Assembly (NCBI GenBank): GCA_019654715.1
Contig: BPEH01000002.1
Coordinates: 1 to 64,000 of the forward strand
Length of the DNA stretch: 64,000 bases
Direction: 5' to 3'
Source of the DNA: Fidelibacterota bacterium
GTDB taxonomy: Bacteria; Fidelibacterota; Marinisomatia; Marinisomatales; Marinisomataceae
In this document: positions 38,582 to 49,032 of the stretch, in pieces
Layout: each line of letters opens with the position of its first letter
Numbering within the stretch: the first letter of the stretch is position 1
Program-made: the position numbers and the translations under genes
Notes under the pieces: generated by a model
Databases searched by the model: none
Told to the model about the DNA's origin: nothing
The model's input: only the letters and a program-made list of their open reading frames with translations

Positions 38582-39683
38582 GTAAATGCTCCAAAATATT
38601 GTCAGTAATGATTTTTAAAGAATTAGGTTTGTTTATTGCTTTTATATTCTTTCTCATAGAAGAATAAATTCTCTCATTGGTGAATATTTCATTAATTTTT
38701 TTAAATAATGATTCACTTGTAATATCTTTCTCTTGCATAATGATAGATGCAAAATTCTCCTCTAAAACTTTAGCATTATAGTATTGATGGTTTTCTGCAG
38801 CAAATCTAAATGGTACAAAAATTGCAGGTTTCTCAAATTGTAATAATTCGGATACTGTCATTGCACCAGATCTTGATATAACTAAATCGGCAATACCATA
38901 TAGGTAAGGCATATTTTCAACAAATGATAATACATTAATTGAACTATTACTGTATTCTTCATACTTATTAAAGTTATTTTTTCCCACAAGCCAAATAAGA
39001 TTAATATCTGGAATAACATTTTTCTTAATTCCCTCCAAAACAAGATTATTTAAGAATTCTGATCCTTGACTTCCTCCAACAACAAGTAACACTCTTTTTT
39101 TATTATCAATATCTAATGATATATCTTTGTAGGGTTTACTATGTAGTGGATTTCCAGAGAATATAGTATTTGATTTTTTTAAATAAGTTTTTGCACTATC
39201 AAATCCAAGAAAAACAATTTTTGCCTTCTTACCAAATAATCTAGTTACAATACCAGGAAATGAATTCTGATCATGTAAAAAATATGAGATATTGAATATT
39301 CTAGCTACTTGAAGAGGTAAAAAGGAAGAATATCCACCAGTTGCAATAACTAAATTTGGCTTGTTCTTTAGGAAAAATAAAAATACTCTTATAAAACCAA
39401 AAAATAATTCAAACAATAGGAAAAAGCTATTTACCAAATTTTTGATACTAAAAGATCGATTTAATCCTCTAATTGGAATTAATAAACTTTCTAAGTTTTC
39501 AGAAATTATTTTTTGTGATTCAATTCCATATTTTGATCCAATATAATACATGCTTTTATTTTTTAACTTTTTATCAAGTTCTTGTTTAATTGCCATCAAC
39601 GGATAATAATGACCTCCTGTTCCTCCACCACAAAATACTATGTTAACTTTACGTACCAATGCGAGGTCTCCATTCTTTAACAT
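38571..39683 (-). CDS. murG: UDP-GlcNAc:lipid I N-acetylglucosaminyltransferase MurG
   Basis: This peripheral membrane GT-B enzyme forms lipid II. The glycine-rich loop is IVFCGGGTGGHYYPLMAIKQ. Further motifs are IATGGYSSFLPLQVARIF, FLHDQNSFPGIVTRLFGKKA, LLVVGGSQGSEFLNNLV and the UDP-GlcNAc site DLVISRSGAMTVSELLQFEK. It has 370 residues from the ATG at 39683; a TTG at 39662 nearer the conserved loop is possible. It overlaps the ftsW end by up to 35 nt. Confidence 0.95.
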   Translation of the reverse strand: MLKNGDLALVRKVNIVFCGGGTGGHYYPLMAIKQELDKKLKNKSMYYIGSKYGIESQKIISENLESLLIPIRGLNRSFSIKNLVNSFFLLFELFFGFIRVFLFFLKNKPNLVIATGGYSSFLPLQVARIFNISYFLHDQNSFPGIVTRLFGKKAKIVFLGFDSAKTYLKKSNTIFSGNPLHSKPYKDISLDIDNKKRVLLVVGGSQGSEFLNNLVLEGIKKNVIPDINLIWLVGKNNFNKYEEYSNSSINVLSFVENMPYLYGIADLVISRSGAMTVSELLQFEKPAIFVPFRFAAENHQYYNAKVLEENFASIIMQEKDITSESLFKKINEIFTNERIYSSMRKNIKAINKPNSLKIITDNILEHLHAN

Positions 39684-40766
39684 TTAATTTTCGTTGAGCT
39701 TTACTAATATTTAAAAGAATACCTATCATCAATAAATTCATTATTAAAGCCGATCCACCATGACTAATAAAAGGAAGAGGAATTCCGGTTACAGGAAGCA
39801 TACCTACAACATATCCAATATGAACGAAGGCATAATAAGTAATACTTAATCCAAAACCGATAGTTAAAATTATTCCAAAAATATCATTTGAATTTTTTGC
39901 AATCTGTACAACTCGATAAAAAATAATCATATAGGCAATAATGAGAATTGTAGCACCTATGAATCCAAGCTCTTCTCCAACAATTGCAAAAATAAAATCT
40001 GAATATTGTTCTGGAAGATATCCCAATTTTTGTGTGCCTTCTCCAAGCATTCCAGATAGACCACCTTGATTAAGTGCAATTTCTGCTTGCGTTGCATGAA
40101 ATACTGTTGCTGAATCATCGCTAGATGCAATACCTAGAATTCCATTTGCAAAGTCAACTATTCTATCTGTCCAATAATTTCCTCTATTAAGAGCAAATAT
40201 TAAGAAAGAACTTCCCGCTAATAAAACTGTGGTAGAAAACTGTACTAATCTTGTCCCACCAACAAATAATAGCGAAAAAACAATGGCCATAAGCACCATT
40301 GCAGTAGATAAATCAGGCTGACTCCATATTAAAAGAGCAATTGGAGAAACAACAAGAACTGGAAAAACAATTCCTGTAAGAAACTGATTCATATTTTTAT
40401 AGTTTTTATCAATATAATCAGCTAAAAACACTATTACTGAGAATCTGGCAAAATCGGCAACTTGAAATGAGATTGGTCCAATGGAAATCCATCTAAAATC
40501 TCCCCTAGTTTTGTGTACAATAACAAGAGGAATGAAGTACCCATTAAAAACCAAGCCAACTTTTGAAGATGTCTATAATTAAAATAGGACATAAATAGTA
40601 GTATTAATACTCCAGGAACAAGTTTTGCAGCTTGTCTAAGAAAATATGAATAACCTACTTCAGGGGAACTTGCAATAAGAAGCATTGGCAAACCAAGAGC
40701 AACTAGGAAAACAACCGTCCAAAGCAACCATTTATCTTGTTTTTTCTCTTTAATATTAATTTTCAT
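39649..40766 (-). CDS. ftsW: Septal lipid II polymerase FtsW (one frameshift)
   Basis: This SEDS-family protein has about ten membrane helices. The N-terminal piece WLLWTVVFLVALGLPMLLIA and the C-terminal piece (IGPISFQVADFARFSVIVFL) are split by an indel near 40500. Diagnostic parts are SQPDLSTAMVLMAIVFSLLF, AIVGEELGFIGATILI and the tail MLPVTGIPLPFISHGGSALI. It polymerises glycan strands with the adjacent transpeptidase FtsI. Restored length is about 372 residues. It overlaps murD by 4 nt. Confidence 0.93.
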
Positions 40767-42106
40767 GATGCATATCCGTTAACAATCTCTTTAAAGAAAG
40801 AGCCTCTATGTTCAAAATTATCAAACTGATCAAAGCTTGCACATGCAGGTGACATTAAAACAGAATCTCCTTCTTTTGCTAAAGCAAAAGCATTATCAAC
40901 AGCATCTTTAAATTCATTTTGTTCTATTACATGTATCGAAGAAGATAAAGAAGCTGTAATATCTTTTGCTGCCATACCATATGCTATTATTAATTTGATT
41001 GCACTATGATATTGTAAAATTTTAGAAAAATCTGAGTCTTTTGATAATCCACCCATTATAAGAAGAACATTCTTTCCGATAGATTTTATAGCTACTTCTA
41101 CTGATGAAATGTTTGTTGCTTTAGAATCATTAATAAATTTTATACCATTAATCTCGTTAACAAATTCAAATCTATGCTCCAAACCTTCAAACTCTTTTAA
41201 AGAAGAGAAAATTAATTTATCATTCATATTCAATTTTTTTGCAATGGTAGCAATACCAATGAAATTTGAAATATTATGTATACCCTTTAATTTGCAATCA
41301 TCTGTCAAAAGAAAATTTTCATTAGAAGAAGATTTTATCTTATTGTCTTCTAAATAAAATTGACTATGTTCTTTATTCAAAGAGTAGCTTATACAAGGAA
41401 CATTTATTTTATTAATTTCTTTCGATATTACTTCATCATCGCAATTATATATGACCAAATCATCTTTACCCATGTTTTTGAGTAGATTCATTTTTGACTT
41501 ACAATAACTTGTAAAATTATCATATCGATCTAAATGATCTTCGGTAATATTTAAAATAAGTGCTATCTTAGGTTTAAATTCTTGTATATCTTCAGTTTGG
41601 AAACTAGATAATTCAAGAATACAAAAATCATTTTCTGTAATCATATTTTTATTTTCTTCATAAACAATCTTTGAGAAAGGAATACCGATATTGCCAGATT
41701 TTATAACATTAAATTTCTTTGATAATATTTTGTGTAAACAACTAACTGTAGTTGTTTTCCCATTAGTTCCAGTAATAGCAATTAATTCTAGATTAGAAAA
41801 TCTATAGGCAAATTCAACTTCACCAATAATCTGGATATTATTTTTCTTAGCTTCTTGCAAAATTTCTATATTTTTAGGAACTCCAGGAGATTTGATTATT
41901 AAGTCTGAATTCAAGACTTCTTTTGAATGATTCCCGAGTTCAACTTTTACATTTAAATCGGTTAGATCTTGGATATAATCTTCATTAATATTTTCTTTTG
42001 AATCAGAGACAAATACATTAGCCCCAAGCAATGATGCTAGCTTAGCAGACCAATAACCGCTATCACCTAATCCGATAATACTAATATTTGTTTTCTTTAG
42101 ATTCAT
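40763..42106 (-). CDS. murD: UDP-MurNAc-L-Ala-D-glutamate ligase MurD
   Basis: MurD adds D-Glu. The N-terminal Rossmann part is ISIIGLGDSGYWSAKLASLL. The ATP loop is IAITGTNGKTTTVSCLHKIL. Then come SGNIGIPFSKIVYEENKN, ELSSFQTEDIQEFKPKIALI, NITEDHLDRYDNFTSYCKSK, EGLEHRFEFVNEINGIKFIN with DSKATN, and SPACASFDQFDNFEHRGSFF. I start at the ATG at 42106 (MNLKKTN), which overlaps the ftsI stop as ATGA. Confidence 0.95.
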   Translation of the reverse strand: MNLKKTNISIIGLGDSGYWSAKLASLLGANVFVSDSKENINEDYIQDLTDLNVKVELGNHSKEVLNSDLIIKSPGVPKNIEILQEAKKNNIQIIGEVEFAYRFSNLELIAITGTNGKTTTVSCLHKILSKKFNVIKSGNIGIPFSKIVYEENKNMITENDFCILELSSFQTEDIQEFKPKIALILNITEDHLDRYDNFTSYCKSKMNLLKNMGKDDLVIYNCDDEVISKEINKINVPCISYSLNKEHSQFYLEDNKIKSSSNENFLLTDDCKLKGIHNISNFIGIATIAKKLNMNDKLIFSSLKEFEGLEHRFEFVNEINGIKFINDSKATNISSVEVAIKSIGKNVLLIMGGLSKDSDFSKILQYHSAIKLIIAYGMAAKDITASLSSSIHVIEQNEFKDAVDNAFALAKEGDSVLMSPACASFDQFDNFEHRGSFFKEIVNGYAS

Positions 42107-44024
42107 ATTTTGGCTTCCAGTTTGCAAATTGAATTTTTTGGTACCTTTGTTCCAGGTTCCAAGGACTGGAATACTATTCTACCAGAACCAATAATCTGAG
42201 GTTTTATACCTCGTAGTTTCAAAATCTGTATTGCTTCTCTTACATTTTTATCTTTTAAATCAGGAACAACTACTAATTCTATATTTTTTTGAATTAAAAC
42301 TTGATTTGATCTTTTTAATTTTCCGTTTATGTTTTTTGTCTCTCTTTTTTTATCCACTTTAATGCTTGGATCAATATTGATAATTCGATTCATCACCGAT
42401 TTGAAAACAGGTGCTGCTGAAACTCCCCCAAAATGCTGATTATCCGAAGTTGAAGGTTCGTCTATTATAATCAATGCAAGCAATTGAGGATTATCTTTTG
42501 GAAAAAACCCAACAAAACTTGATAGAAATTTAGATTCTGAATATCCACCATCTGTTTCTAATTTTTTTGCAGTACCTGTTTTTCCAACAATATCCCAACC
42601 TTCTAAATAAGCTTTTTGACCAGAACCAATATTAATAGTTTTGAATAATATATTTTTTAAAGTTTCAGCATTACTTTGTGATAAGACACGTTTTTTAACT
42701 CTCTTTTTATTATTAAGAGTTGTCTTATCATTCTTTATAACTTTATCAATGAGATATGGTTTCAATAAAAAACCTCCATTTGCGATTGATGCATATGCCA
42801 TTGCCACATGAATTGGAGTGACAGAAACTTCATATCCTATTGGAATACTATGCATACTAGAAAGGGTCCATTTTTTTGTATCTTTAAGTGTTCCATTAGG
42901 TTCCCCATAAAGACTTAAACCAGTTTTTGAACCAAAACCAAGTTCTTTAGCTTTGTTATATATACGATCTCTTCCTAATTCTTCAGCAATTTTAATTGTT
43001 CCAATATTACTTGAGTAAATCAAGATTTCTTCCATTGTTAATATGGTATTAGGTTCATAATCTTCTACCATCTTTATTCCATGGAAATCATATGGACCTT
43101 CAACATTATATTCTTGAAGCGGTTTAATACCATCCTCTAAAGCAGCACCAATAGTGACAATCTTAAATGTGGATCCTGGTTCAATTAAATCTGAGACAAT
43201 TCTATTTTTTTTATAACTTGCTTCAAATTCTCGCTGAAAATTTGGATTAAAGTCAGGTACGCTAACCATTGACAAAATTCTACCATCTTCAGGATTAATA
43301 ATAATACCCATAGCACCAATTGCCTCTGTTTTTTCCATTTGATTTATTAATTCTTCTCTTAGAATAGCTTGATATTCCTTGTTAAGCGTTAAATATATAT
43401 CTGAACCGTCTTCAGGATCTTCAGAATCCAGTGTTGGATCAGAGATTCTTTTTCCTCTATTGTTTATTTTAAATGCCCTTGACGTGGATTTTCCCTTCAA
43501 ATGTTTATCATATTGATATTCTAAACCCTCTATTCCCCTATCATCAGTATCTGTAAATCCAACAATCTGACCAAATAATTCCTGTTGTGGGTAATATCTT
43601 TTATAATCTTTTTCTATTTTTAATATTTCTGGATATTTTCTTGTCAGATTTCGACAATTTTTCTTTGTTTTCTTCTCTAAAACTATATAAGATTTATTAG
43701 TATTAAGAAGCTTGGTTTCGTAATAATCTATATCTTTACCAGTACAATCTGATAGATCTTTTAAAAGTGTTTTCTTATCATTTAGATATTCAGGATGAAT
43801 ACCAATTTCATAAAATGTTAAATTCTGTGTAAGGGGTCCACCATCTCCATCAAAAATATTTCCTCTTTTCCCTTCAACATTTTCTTGTCTGAAACCTTGC
43901 AATTTATCAGTTGCATTACAATTTGTAAATCAAACAGTCTAAAAATAAATAGTATTCCCACAATTAATAGCATACTGCTTAAAAATCGTATTCTATTCTT
44001 AAAATTTAGAAAGCTTCTAGTCAT
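42103..44024 (-). CDS. ftsI: Septal transpeptidase FtsI/PBP3 with C-terminal PASTA domain (one frameshift)
   Basis: This class B penicillin-binding protein has a membrane helix (MLLIVGILFIFRLFDLQIV), a dimerisation part (VEGKRGNIFDGDGGPLTQN after correcting an indel near 43910), and the transpeptidase with SxxK in EPGSTFKIVTIGAALEDG, SxN in YSSNIGTIKIAEE and KTGT in VGKTGTAKKLE. The C-terminal 60 residues (VVPDLKDKNVREAIQILKLR onward) form a PASTA domain, as in FtsI of Bacteroidetes relatives and Spo VD-type proteins. Total about 640 residues. Confidence 0.93.
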
Positions 44025-44340
44025 TATTTAACTTTGTATTTACTATAATTATTTCTGGCTTACTATCAACAAGACCAATTGTTTTTGCTTTTTTTGATAG
44101 TGCGTCAGATCTTTTCATTTTTTCAACCTTATTAGCTGTTAAAGCCAATTCTTCTTTCAATAAATTCAATGTTTTTAATTGGATATCAATATGTGATTGT
44201 GTTTTATCCATCTCTAGGAAACTCGCTAGATATATATAAACACTTATAAAAACTATTAAAAACATCGCCCCCCACTTGTAATTATCCCTTCTTTCAATCT
44301 GAGCTATAGTTAATCTTTTTTTCTTCTTCGATTTAGCCAA
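44017..44340 (-). CDS. ftsL: FtsL-like small bitopic division protein
   Basis: The protein has 107 residues. The basic cytoplasmic start (MAKSKKKKRLTIAQIERRD) is followed by a membrane helix (WGAMFLIVFISVYIYLASF), a leucine-rich coiled coil (LKTLNLLKEELALTANKVEK) and a short tail. FtsL sequences are poorly conserved. The topology and the place between rsmH and ftsI identify it. It would bridge FtsQ and FtsWI. Confidence 0.8.
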   Translation of the reverse strand: MAKSKKKKRLTIAQIERRDNYKWGAMFLIVFISVYIYLASFLEMDKTQSHIDIQLKTLNLLKEELALTANKVEKMKRSDALSKKAKTIGLVDSKPEIIIVNTKLNND

Positions 44341-45220
44341 TTTTTTCTCCCACTCTCATTTTTGCACTTCTTGATCTTTTATTTGATGTAATCTCTTCAT
44401 CAGTTGGAATAAATGGTTTCTTTGATAAGATCTGAAGCTGTTTATTTCGACTTAATTCTTTAAACTTATTTTTAACCATTCGATCTTCCATAGAATGGTA
44501 ACTAATAATTACAATCCTACCCTTAAGCGCAAGAAAATCTATAAAGACATCTAGGAATGACTCTAAATGTGCTAATTCATTATTGGTTTTAATTCTTAAA
44601 GCTTGAAATACTCTTGCACGCGTCTTGATACGATATTTATAAGGAGTCAGTCTATTTATAATATCTATTAACAATTCAGTGTTTATTGTTTCTTTTGATT
44701 CTTTAATAGCTCTTGCGATTCGGAATGCATTTCTTTCTTCTCCAAATTCTTTCAAAATTATCCCTAATTCTCTTTCTGAAGAATTTGTAATAACATCTTC
44801 TGCTGTTTGTTGATTATCTAAATCAAATCTCATATCTAATCTTGAATTATATCTATATGAAAATCCTCTGGAAGGACTATCCAATTGAAAAGAAGAAAGA
44901 CCAAGATCTAGAAAAATACCATTCACTTGGGTAATCTTCAGTTTAGAGAGAACATTTTCTAAATCTTTATAGCTTGAATGGAATAATTCAAAATTCTTAA
45001 AATCACTTAATTTGTTTCGCGCAATTCTAATTGAATTGGAATCCCTATCAAAACCAACTAAGAATCCATTTTTTAAATTTTGTAAAATTTCATAAGAATG
45101 TCCACCGAGGCCAACAGTTCCATCAATATAAAACCCAGTTTCTAGAATATTTAGATTATTAATTGTTTCCGACAACATTACAGGAAAATGACCATGATTT
45201 TCTGTCGGAATAGAATTCAT
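44333..45220 (-). CDS. rsmH: 16S rRNA (cytosine-1402-N4)-methyltransferase RsmH
   Basis: RsmH (MraW) methylates C1402 of 16S rRNA. The motifs are HFPVMLSETINNLNILETGF, IDGTVGLGGHSYEILQNL (SAM loop), GIFLDLGLSSFQLDSPSRGF, YNSRLDMRFD, TRARVFQALRIKTNNELAHL and GRIVIISYHSMEDRMVKNKF. It has 295 residues. The ATG overlaps the mraZ stop as TGATG. Confidence 0.96.
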   Translation of the reverse strand: MNSIPTENHGHFPVMLSETINNLNILETGFYIDGTVGLGGHSYEILQNLKNGFLVGFDRDSNSIRIARNKLSDFKNFELFHSSYKDLENVLSKLKITQVNGIFLDLGLSSFQLDSPSRGFSYRYNSRLDMRFDLDNQQTAEDVITNSSERELGIILKEFGEERNAFRIARAIKESKETINTELLIDIINRLTPYKYRIKTRARVFQALRIKTNNELAHLESFLDVFIDFLALKGRIVIISYHSMEDRMVKNKFKELSRNKQLQILSKKPFIPTDEEITSNKRSRSAKMRVGEKIG

Positions 45221-45677
45221 CAGACAGTTACTTTCTTGGAGAGTTCTTCGTAAGAATCGTCATCAACAACGGTTTTCTTATCGCTAAAGATAAGGGTTCT
45301 CTTATCCCAGATTTCAACTTTATTTAAAACACCAATAATTGTTAAATCTTTAACAATTTTTGCATATTTAATTAATTGTTTTGATAAAATTACCCTTCCT
45401 TGATCATCGCATGAAGCCATTCTTGCATGCCTTAGATGGTTTCTTAAAAAAATACGATTGGTGGTAGACAATGAAGATAGTTGGTTTAATTCAATTTCAA
45501 TTTTTTTCCATCACTTAAAGGATATACCCATATGCATGAATCAATACCTCTTGTTAAAACAAATGTATTTTTATCACTTTTTTTAAGTTGTTGTCGGAAT
45601 GGAGAAGGAATATTGACTCGGTTCTTTGAATCAACTACAAAATTATATTCTCCTATAAATGTATATTGGCTACTCAT
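45220..45677 (-). CDS. mraZ: Transcriptional regulator MraZ (one frameshift)
   Basis: MraZ is the AbrB-like regulator that represses the dcw cluster. It has two SpoVT/MraZ repeats. The first is in FIGEYNFVVDSKNRVNIPSP with FVLTRGIDSCIWVYPL; the second is in LRHARMASCDDQGRVILSKQ with KVEIWDKRTL. An indel near 45480 separates them. I start at the ATG at 45677 (MSSQYTFIGEY). An upstream GTG would lie within the operator. Restored length is about 152 residues. Confidence 0.92.
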
Positions 45678-45690
45678 AATAAAAAGGGAA

Positions 45691-45711
45691 AATTTCCCAC
45701 AATTCACCACC
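45691..45711 (-). promoter_or_regulatory. Probable MraZ operator boxes
   Basis: On the minus strand two direct repeats, GTGGTGAATT and GTGGGAAATT, are spaced exactly 10 nt apart, 14-34 nt before the mraZ ATG. MraZ is known to bind G-rich TGGG-type boxes repeated every 10 nt in front of its own gene. The boxes lie at or just after the expected start of transcription of the adjacent promoter, which fits repression. Confidence 0.65.
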
Positions 45712-45712
45712 T

Positions 45713-45741
45713 ATCTTAATAAGAAGACATATCTGAGTCAA
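45713..45741 (-). promoter_or_regulatory. Sigma70-type promoter of the mraZ-to-ftsZ cluster
   Basis: On the minus strand a TTGACT -35 box (45736-45741) and a TAAGAT -10 box (45713-45718) are separated by exactly 17 nt. They lie 36 nt upstream of the mraZ start and next to the MraZ boxes. No other promoter-like pair of this quality is seen before ftsZ. Confidence 0.7.
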
Positions 45742-45806
45742 TAAGTTTATTGAAAAAGATATTTAATTAGACCAAAACAATGAAAAAAATAGAAATGGGT
45801 AATAGT

Positions 45807-46611
45807 TTATCTACTAGGAATGTATTTTATTACAGAAACTACAGTAGGATTAGATTTTAGATTAACTACAACTGGAAAATTATTTGCAACGAGAGTAGAA
45901 AGATCAACAGGAGATCCAAATTGAGATTTAGAATATAAAATTAATTCAATATCATTAGTATTTCCTATTATGATTGTTTTATTTTTTCCATCCCATTGTT
46001 CGTTAATAATGTCAGATTCGACTTTATCACAAATATCACAGAAAAAATATTCTTGTTCAAAATTGGCATGGGAAAAAAATAAATATAATTCTCATCAGAT
46101 GATTCGAAACGAATGGTTATAGGAAACTTTAAGTCTTCAGTGAAAGAGTCTTCAGAATTAATTCATAAAGGGATTCTAGATCATTTGATCTAGTCGCAGA
46201 GATTCCTCTTTTTAAAATACCGAAGAAGTTGGCCTATTCTGCAGTGTAATAATGGCCACTAAAACTATAATAAATATAAAACCAATTAAAACATTAGATC
46301 TTTGTATATCAGATAATTGAATATTAAAAATATCTTTTTTTTCTGGTTCATACTGAGAATCAATAATTCTTCCTTCTTTTTTCTTATTTAAAAAATCATC
46401 TAGACTATCAATGGCTTCATCAACATCACAACCAATCTTTTTTATATAAGCTTTAAAAAATAATCTTAAATATACACTAGGGACTTCAATAAACTTTCCA
46501 GATTCAAGTGCTTTTATATATTTAACATCAATTTTTGTTCTACGACTTATGTTTTCCCAGAGAAATTTTATGTTCTCTTCTTATCTTCTTAAAATGTGAG
46601 TAAAAAATCAT
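45807..46611 (-). CDS. RodZ-like protein: HTH, membrane helix, C-terminal beta domain (frameshifts)
   Basis: The N-terminal HTH_25-type domain reads REHKISLENISRRTKIDVKY, then IKALESGKFIEVPSVYLRLF and FFKAYIKKIGCDVDEAI after correcting a shift near 46555. A membrane helix follows (NVLIGFIFIIVLVAIITLQ). The periplasmic end (FSHANFEQEYFFCDICDKVE to SNPTVVSVIKYIPSR) fits a DUF4115-like domain. At least two more indels fall between 46080 and 46220. RodZ links MreB to the cell-wall machinery. Its ATG overlaps the end of a maf remnant (ATGA), and the mraZ promoter follows 66 nt later. Confidence 0.72.
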
Positions 46612-46712
46612 AATTTTTTTAATATTCTTTCGATTTCACTACTTTTAAACTTCCTTAACGGAAAACCTACAATATTATGATAACATCCGTCAATCTTTTT
46701 AATTAAAAGATG
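46608..46712 (-). pseudogene. maf: C-terminal remnant of a Maf-family nucleotide pyrophosphatase
   Basis: The last 34 codons before a TGA at 46608 read LLIKKIDGCYHNIVGFPLRK and then FKSSEIERILKKL. This is the highly characteristic Maf C-terminus (K-I-x-G-C-Y-x-N-x-V-G-[LF]-P). The remaining roughly 155 residues of Maf are missing. A TAG and a run of eleven Ts lie at the break, and the divergent aconitase gene begins 55 nt beyond. The fragment overlaps the RodZ-like gene as ATGA. It is either a real gene truncation or a joint made by assembly. Confidence 0.65.
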
Positions 46713-46767
46713 CTAATATTATTTCCTTTTTTTTTTAAGTAAATTTAGTTATTTTTGTTGAGTAAAA

Positions 46768-49032
46768 ATGAATGATTTAAAAACAGTAACTGAAACTTAT
46801 TCAAAATATATTAATTCAATACCTAAGGCTAGAGAATTTTTTAATCGACCTTTAACATATACTGAAAAAATTCTTTTCTCTCACTTAAGTGAACCACTTG
46901 AATCTATCCCTAATAGAACAAAATCATTTTGTTCTATTAAACCAGATAGAGTTGCTATGCAGGATGCAACGGCTCAGATGGCTTTGCTTCAATTCATAAA
47001 ATTTTGGAATGAAAACCACAGCTGTTCCAACAACAGTCCATTGTGATCACTTGATTACAGCAATAAATGGTGCAAAAGATGACTTAGATAATGCTATTAT
47101 TAAAAATAAAGAAGTTTATGATTTTCTGGTTTCTGTATGTACTAAGTATGGAATTGGATTCTGGAAACCTGGTGCAGGAATTATACATCAAATTGTTCTA
47201 GAAAATTATGCTTTTCCAGGATCATTAATGATTGGAACAGACTCTCATACTCCGAATGCAGGAGGTTTTGGAATGATCGCTATTGGTGTAGGAGGAGCAG
47301 ATGCAGTTGATGTAATGACTGATTCTTTGTGGGAAGTAAATTGGCCAGGAATTATTGGAGTAAAACTGACTGGGAAATTAAACAATTGGACTTCATCAAA
47401 AGATATAATATTAAAACTTGCAGGAATTTTGACAGTAGAAGGTGGTACAGGCAAAATCATTGAGTATTTTGGTGAAGGAACACAAAGCATAAGTTGTACT
47501 GGAAAAGGCAACAATTACTAATATGGGAGCAGAAGTTGGAGCAACTACTTCGATTTTTCCATATGATAAAAAAATGTATGAATATCTTGTTGCAACATCG
47601 CGATCAGAAATTGCAGCAGAGGCCGAAAAAATAAAAGATGAATTAAAAGCTGATGATGAGGTTTTTGATAATCCAGAAAAATATTATGATGAAGTAATTA
47701 AAGATTAATCTGTCTGAATTAGAACCACATATTGTTGGTCCTTATAGTCCAGATCTTTCAAGAAAAATATCAGAAATGCCTAATGCAATTGAAAAAAAAT
47801 AATTATCAAAATAATCTAAAAGTTGGATTAATTGGAAGCTGTACTAACTCATCATATGAAGATATTGAAAGAGCAGCTCATGTTGCAAAACAGGCATTAG
47901 ACAAAGGTTTAAAAACTAAATCACAATTCTATATTACTCCTGGTTCGAATCAAATAAAAGCGACGATGGAACGTGATGGATATACAGAAATATTTGAAAA
48001 ACTTGGTGGAGAAGTACTTGCCAACGCATGTGGACCATGTATCGGTCAAGGGAAAAGAGATCTGATGTGGATGATGGTGAGAAAAATACGATTATTACTT
48101 CTTTCAATAGAAATTTTGCAAAACGTAATGATGGAAATGCGGCAACTGAAGCATTTGTTGCTAGTCCTGAAATTGTTACGGCTTTAGCAATTGCAGGAAA
48201 ATTAGATTTTAATCCTATTTCGGATAGTATCATGCTTGACAATAATGAAAAATTTATATTTGAAGCACCAGAGGGTTCGGAATTACCTAATGAAGGATTT
48301 GCAAAAGTTAAAACATTAGATTTTGATCCTTGTGAAATCCCAGAAATCAATAAAGAAATTTTTATCAATCCTAACAGCAAAAGACTACAGATATTGCAAC
48401 CTTTTGAAAAATGGAACAATAAAGAAATGGGAGATCTCAGAATACTTATAAAAACAAAAGGAAAATGTACAACAGATCATGTTTCTCCAGCTGGACCATG
48501 GCTTAGATTTAGAGGACATTTAGAAAATATATCAGAAAATATGTATTCTGGAGCATTAAATGCTTTCACAGAAACTACCGGTGAAGCAATTAATACAGAC
48601 AACAGAAAAACAGAAAATATATATGAAGTTGCCAAATATTATAATTCAAATAATATTAATTGGATAGTTATTGCAGATGAAAATTATGGTGAAGGATCTA
48701 GTAGAGAACACGCAGCCATGGAACCAAGATTTATGGGTTGTAAAATAATTCTTGCAAAAAGCTTTGCTAGGATTGCACAAACTAACCTTAAAAAACAAGG
48801 GATTATACCTTTAATCTTTGAGAATGAATCAGACTACGATTTAATTGAGGCATTTGATATAATTTCAACTGTCAATTTGAAAGAATTCAAATCAGGAAAT
48901 AACATTAAACTATCTCTAAAAAAACCAGATGGATCAATACATGCAATTAATACTTTACACACATTTTCTAACAATCAAGTTTCATGGTTTAAAGCAGGAT
49001 CTGCATTAAATCTTATAGCAAATCGATCATGA
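46768..49032 (+). CDS. acn: Aconitate hydratase, mitochondrial-type (several frameshifts)
   Basis: This [4Fe-4S] enzyme interconverts citrate and isocitrate. The N-terminus [19 protein letters not shown], then [65 protein letters not shown], the Cys-bearing [20 protein letters not shown] and [30 protein letters not shown] and [20 protein letters not shown] are all typical of the mitochondrial-like class. Indels near 47005, 47515, 47705, 47785 and 48050 interrupt the frame. Restored length is about 750 residues. It overlaps gatB by 4 nt. Confidence 0.93.
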
